The notes beneath the pieces are model-generated. The model was not told where the DNA came from, did not search any database, and saw only the letters and a program-made list of their open reading frames with translations. From Darksidea phi (lineage: Eukaryota; Ascomycota; Dothideomycetes; Pleosporales; Lentitheciaceae), in NCBI GenBank assembly GCA_030770425.1, contig JASJFT010000122.1:1-64000 (forward strand): a stretch of 64,000 nt of DNA, read 5' to 3'. Within the stretch, counting starts at the first letter, position 1. Every line of letters begins with the position of its first letter. Positions 56,933 to 64,000 of this stretch are shown here, piece after piece. Both the position numbers and the translations under genes were made by a program.

Positions 56933-57486
56933 GCGTAGGGAGTCTGTACATAGGTAGATTACATTGTAAAATTCTTGATACCCCTTCACAATAGACTGAT
57001 TGTGCGATACCGCCACCTGTATCGATTGCAACTCCTTGACTCTTTTCAGATCTATGCGGAGTCATGGCGAAATTGACCTTTTCGATAGTGATCCTTGAAG
57101 TACAGAGTACGACGAGTGAGTGACTTGGTGATCGATATCCAATTCAGTTGCTTCAACCATAGATCTAGAGCTAACACCGATATCACTTCCCACCATGGTA
57201 GCATCTTCAGTAGCACTAACTCAATGAAACCTTTCTTCACGCTTCCCGTCTCGCCCTCTTCATACAAACCCTACATCCTCCCTTTAGATATCTTTGTTAC
57301 ATTTTTTCCCCTCATATATTTGCAAAAACATTGTTACTACACTACACCCTTTACACCCAATAAACCACCCAGCGAGGCAAGCAACAGCAAATTCCTATAG
57401 AAGAAAAAAATATGCTTCTAGCTTACGAACTCCATAGAAACTTCCTAAAGACACGCCAGTCTCTCTCTCCATAACAATCACCGACA
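56933..57486. other. Intergenic region
   Basis: The 3' flank of PRP46 and the upstream side of the pseudogene below. No gene is seen. Confidence 0.6.
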
Positions 57487-58010
57487 ATGAATCCAACCGG
57501 TGAACATAGCCGCTTCCCAGGCAATGAATACCAAGGCGGCTACCCCCGACCCCAGCGCAACAACGAGGACCCTTAAGCCTTGCAGCCCGAACGAGGCGGC
57601 CCCGGCATCTCGGGGCCCACATCGGGAGGTTCGCCAGGTTACGTACAGCCTGGTGGAGGAAATCCATACGAGACGACGCACCCAGGTAGCGGAGCTAGGC
57701 CTAGATCTGGCAGTGAACGCGTACCAGCTGGTCGCGAACCATTTCCCCCCTCTTTTTGATGGAAGTAGGATGCCGGTCGATTCTGCTCATAAGTGACGGG
57801 GCGGAGCAAATCAGTACGAAGATGGCGCGATGGGAATGAAGCCGCTTCCTCGTTCACAGGGTCGGGCTCGGGAGGATCCACTAGGGTCCTGAAGGAGATC
57901 GAGGTGGTCCGGACCTGGGCGGTGGTCTTGATGGTGGAGCCTAAGGTGTCTCTGGAGAAAGGGGCGGCCAGTTTGGTGCTCGTGGTGAAATTTATGAAGA
58001 TCCTTTTTAG
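57487..58010 (+). pseudogene. Gly/Pro-rich protein gene, decayed
   Basis: From ATG 57487, 29 codons run into TAA (57574-57576). The same frame then continues as a Pro/Gly-rich sequence (GISGPTSGGSPGYVQPGGGN) to a TTTTT run near 57753, where it is lost. A shifted frame carries FDGSRMPVDSAHK, a TGA, then ANQYEDGAMGMKPLPRSQGR and another TGA. A third frame resumes GDRGGPDLGGGLDGGA, a TAA, then GERGGQFGARGEIYEDPF before TAG 58010. Composition is continuous across all breaks, which shows a single former gene with at least three nonsense codons and two frame changes. The family is not recognised. I do not attempt to restore the reading frame. Confidence 0.7.
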
Positions 58011-61000
58011 TTCCCAAGGTCAACGTCATTTCATTTCGCGTCGAGATAGGGGGGGGGGGGGATTGGAGGAGGTACTCTCCGTCCGCAGCATCCGGGTGGA
58101 CGTTGAGGCCCTATGTAACTGTACGCTGTAGGCTGAGCTTTGAAAGCGATGGACAATGTTATGTTGTCTTTACACGGTGCGGTTTAAGGGGATGGCGACT
58201 TCTACATATTGCTGTACAAGTCCACTCGATCGACACTATTTAACATGTGGACCCGAGCCCGACTAGTCATGTACACAGTTAGGTTTAATGTGGGGGGTAT
58301 TTGCAGAACAGTGTGCATCTCGAGGAATTTAATTTCGTCCCTCTGTCTGAACAGTTCTGTTCCTTGATCCTTATCATCTTCCAAACTACTAAGTAAATAA
58401 CAATCCTTGTTTTTACCTGTTCTTTTCCACTGCCCAGCCCTAGACGTCACATCGACACGACTGTGCAGTCAACAAGCATGTACTACCAACCCACTTTATA
58501 AGATGGGCTTAGAATCCGGAAAGCGAAAGAAAACATAGATATATCGATTCCCAGTTACAGAATGTAAACAACTCCTAGACATGACCACTTCAATGCCTAA
58601 AATTGAATATATAGGGAAATGGTGATTTGAGGTTTTAGAGGAAAACATGTTCTGATCATGCAACTGCGGTGGACAATATTTTTCTCTTCGAAAGGGTTAA
58701 GAGGTCTGTGGATATTACGCCTCATACTGTGTTCCTATCCGGGTTGATGCCGCGAGCTGATAGATGACGTTGACTACGTGGGGACAAAGATGCACCTTCT
58801 ACTATCTGTTCAGGGTCGATTTGTATCACGTAGTGCACTCGCGCACCATAAAAATAGCTAATAAATTGTTCCATGTCAGTCTCTTCCCTCTTACATGATT
58901 AGATCTGGATCATAGGCGTACATTCCGCATCGATGAGGTTGCAGCACATCACTCGTTCAAACTCCTTACTCTCAAGCGCATCTGACTCACCATAGCACGC
59001 ATGGAGTCTTAGATAGCTCCATCACTATACTTACTGCGTTTGTGATCGAGCTAACCACTCTGAAGACACACAAGCGATGCCTAGTAGCAAGCACATCTAA
59101 CATCTAACTTCCTGAATCCTCCCCGCGTCAACCCACCTATTCCAAACGAGAGATACGCTATCAACTTGTACAGACCCATAAACCCAAGGTTGTTACTACA
59201 AGGAAGAAAGAAATAAGTACCTGATCCGAGGACTTGTGGTTCCCTACTCTGAAACCCGCTTTGTCGGCTTCGATATAGGTCTAACGGCGGGAATGAATGC
59301 CTCAATGATGAAGAGGGAATTGTTGACGGAATGCTGCTTCTACGACAATCGTACGATAACCCTGACTCGGCAAGGTCTGGATAGCAGAATGCTGAGTATT
59401 GCTATGTAGTTTTTTCTAAGCGAGCATCTCAGCTATTCTTAGTGTGTTAATTTCTCTAGGGTTACTAGGTTTTGTGGTCGTTGTTCTTCGGGGTTGGTGT
59501 GAAGATCGAGGGCTAGAATGGCGCGGAGTGAGCCTTGCAAGGTTGCGAGTCAGGGGCATTGGCACTTTTGACTACGGCCGTAGGAGCTGGGATCAGAGGC
59601 GTCAACGTTGTGATTGTGGGATAGGGCAACAATTTGCGATTTGCTTGTTGGGATATATGCACCAAGAAATTAATCCAAGTCATTATACTTTGTAGTCGTC
59701 ACGGTCTGTTCAACTGTAGGACGACGCAGGCCATGCGCATGTGAGAGCCATAGAGAGGTCGGTATGCGTTGGATATGTGATCCGAAAGGGTATATCATGT
59801 TTGATATGCTGCACGTGGTAACTGAGCTGATGAGTTGAGTTCGTGACCATGTAACATCATTCAGGCGACCAGAAGCGGCTGTGAAGACCGATGTAACCCA
59901 AACTATCGGGAACATTCTGCTCGACATGTTTCCATCATGGTGGGTATCGGGGTGGCACTCTGCTTGTAGTTCGGCGTCTGGTTCACCGGTCCTACGGTTG
60001 AATCAGTTCATCGACAGGCCACCTTCTATTTCGAGCCTGGGATGCGAGAATTGTTCCACAAGACCTCCAGCTAGGATATCGAAGCTACCCTGAGCTTTGC
60101 ACCTTTCACGCGGTATTGCCCTGTAGCATTTGTGGTTTAACAAGGCCATTCACGTGGTAAAGCTGCATGGCTTGGCTTTGACACCTGCTTGCCGAGCAAT
60201 AGGGCGACCAGGTGCAAACGAAATGATAGTGGCGTACATGGCATAACAGACAAGGACCACTTCGTTCAGCTCCTCTCCTGAACGCCCGCTACTCAAGCGG
60301 TTCTTGACTATTTCCGGGGCGAAAAGAGCAGCGATCTCCATGCCCATGAAAGTCGTCCCAAGCGACCAGCAACGTGCGGGAACACGGATGCAGCCCTGTC
60401 ACGTCAAGCTAGCGGCACAATCCTTCGCGTGCTCGTTTGCGCAGGATTCGGACCAGGGTTGCGCGGCCCCCAAATGGGTCAATTTTGTGCCGGCGGGGTG
60501 GGCCAGAGCCGGCATGTCGTTGAGCAAGGTTCTTTGAAGGCCAGTTGGGTGGCAGCTGGGCGTGCCATCAGGCGGTCTACCTCAATTTGAAATGAGCGGG
60601 GGTTGGACGGAACGTACGGAGACGGTGGGTTGCCTGAAGCGGGGAGAGGCAGTCGTGATTCGAAACGCAGAACGTGTTTTGCGGTATACGGCTGCGTTTC
60701 TGGTGACAAGAGTGCGTCGTGCAGCAGCTGAAAGACATCGAGGCCTTCTAGAAGGGTTGATTGGTATCCGTTTGGCCCCAAAGACTTTACATCCGAGGGC
60801 CACGAGTGACCGGTGGATACTCGCGCCATCGCAGTGCGACTCTCGCGTTGTACAAAATGGGTCATGTGCATCTACCATTCAAATGCACCGGTGAGAGATT
60901 GTGAAAGGGTGCGACGGTACTCAATGAATAGGCATCCATGCGATAGCTGAGGTATTAGCCCTGTGGTCGACAACAATACATCGGACGAAAAAACGGTCAG

Positions 61001-64000
61001 GACGGATGCGTGTGTAGCGGTGGCATAGTCCCATCCATCGCGACACGAGCTAGATTCGGCGACACGCACGAGAATCGGCACCGAATGCTGTACGAAACGC
61101 CTGGGAGAGCTGCGTACACAAATCAGGCCGGCCGGCACTAGCATCCCTGACACCCTGAACGCATAACCGGACACCGACAGACCACACTATCACTCTTTGC
61201 AATTTAGAAAGACGCACCGTGCCTCTTGTCACGACCACGAGGTCTCCTGTTAGCAAGCAGGCCTTTGGCCCCAACCCTTCGGCTGTGTTCATTAATCTTG
61301 GGTCTTAACGCCGAGATATTGGGTTGAAGTCTCGTCGCTTCGGCCTCGCGATGTTTTAAAGCCGGTAGCGCGCCGCGTCGGCGAGCCACGTTAGGGCGAT
61401 GGGTGGGCGCGTACTAATGGTGGTAGGCCTGCCGGGGCAAGCCAGGGTGTGGATCAAGAGTGCGCGGAAGGCTGAGGGTGACGCCGCGTGCAGTAGTGAA
61501 ATCCGTCGGGTTTCCGGTGCGGCGTAGACGGCCGGGCCCGGAGTAGAGTGACTCACGCCGTTCTGCCTAGCCGTAATTTAGGTCGAGCATGTTTGCAGCA
61601 TTGGCAATGAGGGATGAAGCAGCATCTACTCAAAACCTGCGTTTGATGAAGGGAGTCGAGTTCGCAGCTTGGAAAGTATGCAGCACAACAGAAGAGGCTG
61701 TAGGCGTGTCAGAACTCTCTTCCAGCCTTACGCACCCTCGTAAGCTCAACCGTCACGCTTCCGACATAAGCCGCGTGGATCTGGGGAAGCGGGACTTTCG
61801 AGAAGCGTAAGCACAGCGTTCGATGTACCATAGTATGACGTAGCATTTCTGAAACGGACACGACTTCGTGGTCTGCTTTCCCCTTCATTTGGAATGAGAC
61901 ATTAACTTGTGCCTGCTATGCGAGAGCTAGACACCCGAGTTGTTTGTGCGAAAAGGATACCCGAATAGGAACATGATGCGAGCGCAGTTAGCGTTGAACT
62001 CTCCCCTTCCGCCGCCCTCCTATTCGCGGTGTCGCACCGCTCCTGTATGGCGATCGGAGAGGCATGTGTTGTCGACTAAAACTTGCTCAACCACGGCTCG
62101 TGCGACCGCTACACTTCTTCGCAGCGGTGAGACGACTCTAGAGAACTATGAGGCTGTTGATACATATGCTATCAGATTCCTCAAGTCTGGTTGTGGGGTA
62201 GGTGATATGCGTTAAAGGATTGACAAAGTGCTCAGTGCTCGGTCGGTTACCGGCGCTAAACGGTAGTGGCAGGTCGCTCGCGCGAGGACTGTTGGTTTGT
62301 AATTCTACAGCAGAGGTCGTATGTTGGGGATCATGCACCCGCCGAGAGGCGCTTTTAACGTTTCGTGTGGTTAATTTTGCTTTGCCATAAGGGACTTCGG
62401 GGCGTATGGCTGAGCGACAGAGCCTCATTACAAAAACACCCAAGAATTAGCCTCATGGGGGCTGGTGGCCTCAGAATCAGCCTTGCTCGAGCCAAGAATA
62501 GAAATTAGGGAAGATGCGCTGTCGTTGCGAGCGGCTCGTCCTCACCAGCCCGTCCCTCCACCGAGCGACCTTTTAGGACACCTGTGACGTTCTCCGGATA
62601 CCGACATCTGGAACCACTGCGAAGTTGTAAACGGCGTCGTACGCCAGTCCTATTTTAACCAGCGCTGGTACGACACCCACGCCACGCAGAAGAGGCAAGC
62701 CTTTGGCAGGCTTGCGACGGCGCGACGGGTTTCCACGCAATGACCTCCATCCCGCGCCCTAGCGATGGGTCCTGCCTGTAACGAACCGAATCGTTTCGAC
62801 AGACTCTCTAATGATGAACGTGCACCTGATGGCAGGCCTTGTTGTTGGGACCTGCGACAACAACAATATTGGAGATTGCGTATCTGTTCTTGATCGACGA
62901 ACCGAATAGTCTTAACAGCGCTGTATGCGCCATTCGTGGCGTATATCAGGCTTCCTGTTGTTCTTAACGCGTGCTTTTAACCATTGTGCTGCAGTGTCTG
63001 CGCTGCCGATTGGATCATGGTTGTCACGAAGGGTGTTGGGCGCCGCGGACGCATGTAGGTTGCATTGGAAGGCCCGAAGAGCACGTCGCAAGTGTCTATC
63101 GCAGAATCGTAGGCGTCCGAGGTCGCGAGTAGGAAAGAAACAAGCTTCTAAATACCAGAGGCCGCGGAGCCAGCAGCTTGGTTCATAAACGACAGCAGTA
63201 AGACGAAGTCTCCGGTGCAGGCGATCTGCGCTCGCTCTTTCTGCTGCGGAAATGTGCCGTTGCTTCTGATATCGTCAGCTCAGAGTTGGAAAGATCCTGT
63301 GTAGCTCTAAGTAAGGGTTGGTCTTTCACACATCTTCTATCGTGTAATCTACCAAATGAAACAGCACCGTTGTGCACACCGCTGCCCCAGAAACCGCCTT
63401 GGATGCTCACTAGCAATTCTACGGGGTCCCTAGTTTCGCACGAGAAACTGGGCGTTACTTTGAGTTTAGTTCGTCAACGCTGAGGCCTTGCGATGGCGTT
63501 GTGGAGCGACAATGACCCGGCCGAGTCGGACTGGTGCTTGGTAGTGCAATTTTTGAGTGGATCCCAGTGTGGGCGAAGGCTAACGTCTTTGTCTTGCCGC
63601 CCCGAGTTCTGCGTGCTCCTACGCCCCGCGTCGGATCAACTTCAGGTGAAGCACTAGCGTCGAGGGCCTTACAGAGCCATTCAACCGCAGCAGAGACGCA
63701 TCGAATCAGGTCAACCGAATAAAAAAATGCGCTCAGGAGGCCGCACCGAGGAGAATAGACAGTTTTTCATACTGCGATAGGACATAACAGCGGTGACCGA
63801 GCGGACGGAGACCACGAGCGAATCAAAAAAACTAAAAAACTTAAGCGCTCCTCTCAGGATTGGAGTTCTAGCAATGTAATGTTGCATAATGCGCCGTCTT
63901 TGTTCAATGGCTCCTGGATCGCTGGATGAATAATCGGCGTGTGGCCCGGTTTGCTGATGTTTGGACGTTCAGCTGACGCCAGAATGGCGGGTTTCACTGC
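58011..64000. other. Long gene-poor stretch
   Basis: About 6 kb without an intact gene. A 13-G run (58049-58061) follows the pseudogene directly. Frames are short (100 codons or fewer apart from a few) and lack family signatures, except one fragment resembling a fungal multi-pass membrane protein at 60150-60396 minus. No tRNA-type B box in a plausible context was noticed. Confidence 0.5.
60150..60396 (-). pseudogene. Possible relic of a fungal multi-pass membrane protein
   Basis: A minus-strand frame reads CIRVPARCWSLG, then MGMEIAALFAPEIV, before diverging. The spacing of a Cys/Val-Pro motif and the ALFAPEIV helix resembles a family of fungal integral membrane proteins (T-x-L-H-L-N-V-P followed by a FAPE helix). 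It has no start, no preceding membrane segment and an in-frame stop just upstream, so any gene is broken. The resemblance is from memory and may be chance. Confidence 0.25.

Overview
This window is nuclear DNA from a filamentous ascomycete (Pezizomycotina). The protein signatures fit Dothideomycetes best, but that is an inference from gene content, not a phylogeny. Support: intron-rich genes with short GT-AG introns (about 44 to 121 nt), roughly balanced base composition, fungal-only families (CFEM, Zn2Cys6 regulator, DUF3824, Rds1-like ferritin fold, Ssd1), and no bacterial operons. I reconstructed exon structures by hand from splice signals, reading frame and family resemblance. Each spliced model below closes in frame.

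Layout. 1-3.8 kb: no supportable gene, and a suspicious C/G homopolymer start. 3.8-8.5 kb: splicing factor SF3a subunit 2 (Prp11, minus) divergent from tubulin chaperone E (plus), which converges on an Rxt2-like Rpd3L subunit (minus). 8.9-14.4 kb: TRAPPC11-like trafficking subunit and the mitochondrial glycine carrier Hem25. 14.7-15.0 kb: assembly gap with poly-G and poly-C runs. 15.4-24.9 kb: a DUF3824 protein, an HRI-type eIF2alpha kinase, an unrecognised conserved protein and an amino acid permease. 24.9-28 kb: gene-poor, with an alpha/beta-hydrolase relic. 28-32 kb: two divergent genes sharing a His-rich HE-V/T-VKPHEH module. 32.4-37.5 kb: cyclic phosphodiesterase, MFS transporter, secreted ferritin-like protein. 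39.3-46.6 kb: Ssd1 and Gle1, divergent. 47.6-52.4 kb: Zn2Cys6 regulator, a 124-bp MITE-like element, and a GPI-type CFEM protein. 55.5-56.9 kb: Prp46/PLRG1. 57.5-64 kb: a clear Gly/Pro-rich pseudogene, then about 6 kb without an intact gene.

Functionally this is mostly core housekeeping: two spliceosome genes, mRNA export and mRNA-fate factors (Gle1, Ssd1), translation stress control, vesicle tethering, tubulin folding and heme supply. It is interspersed with surface/secreted and transport genes. The genes do not form a metabolic cluster. The most interesting sequence-level signals are a CACGTG box in each of the four compact divergent housekeeping promoters, the shared His-rich module in neighbouring genes, the TIR/TSD-bounded element, and several very small exons. 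I did not find a convincing new biological system.
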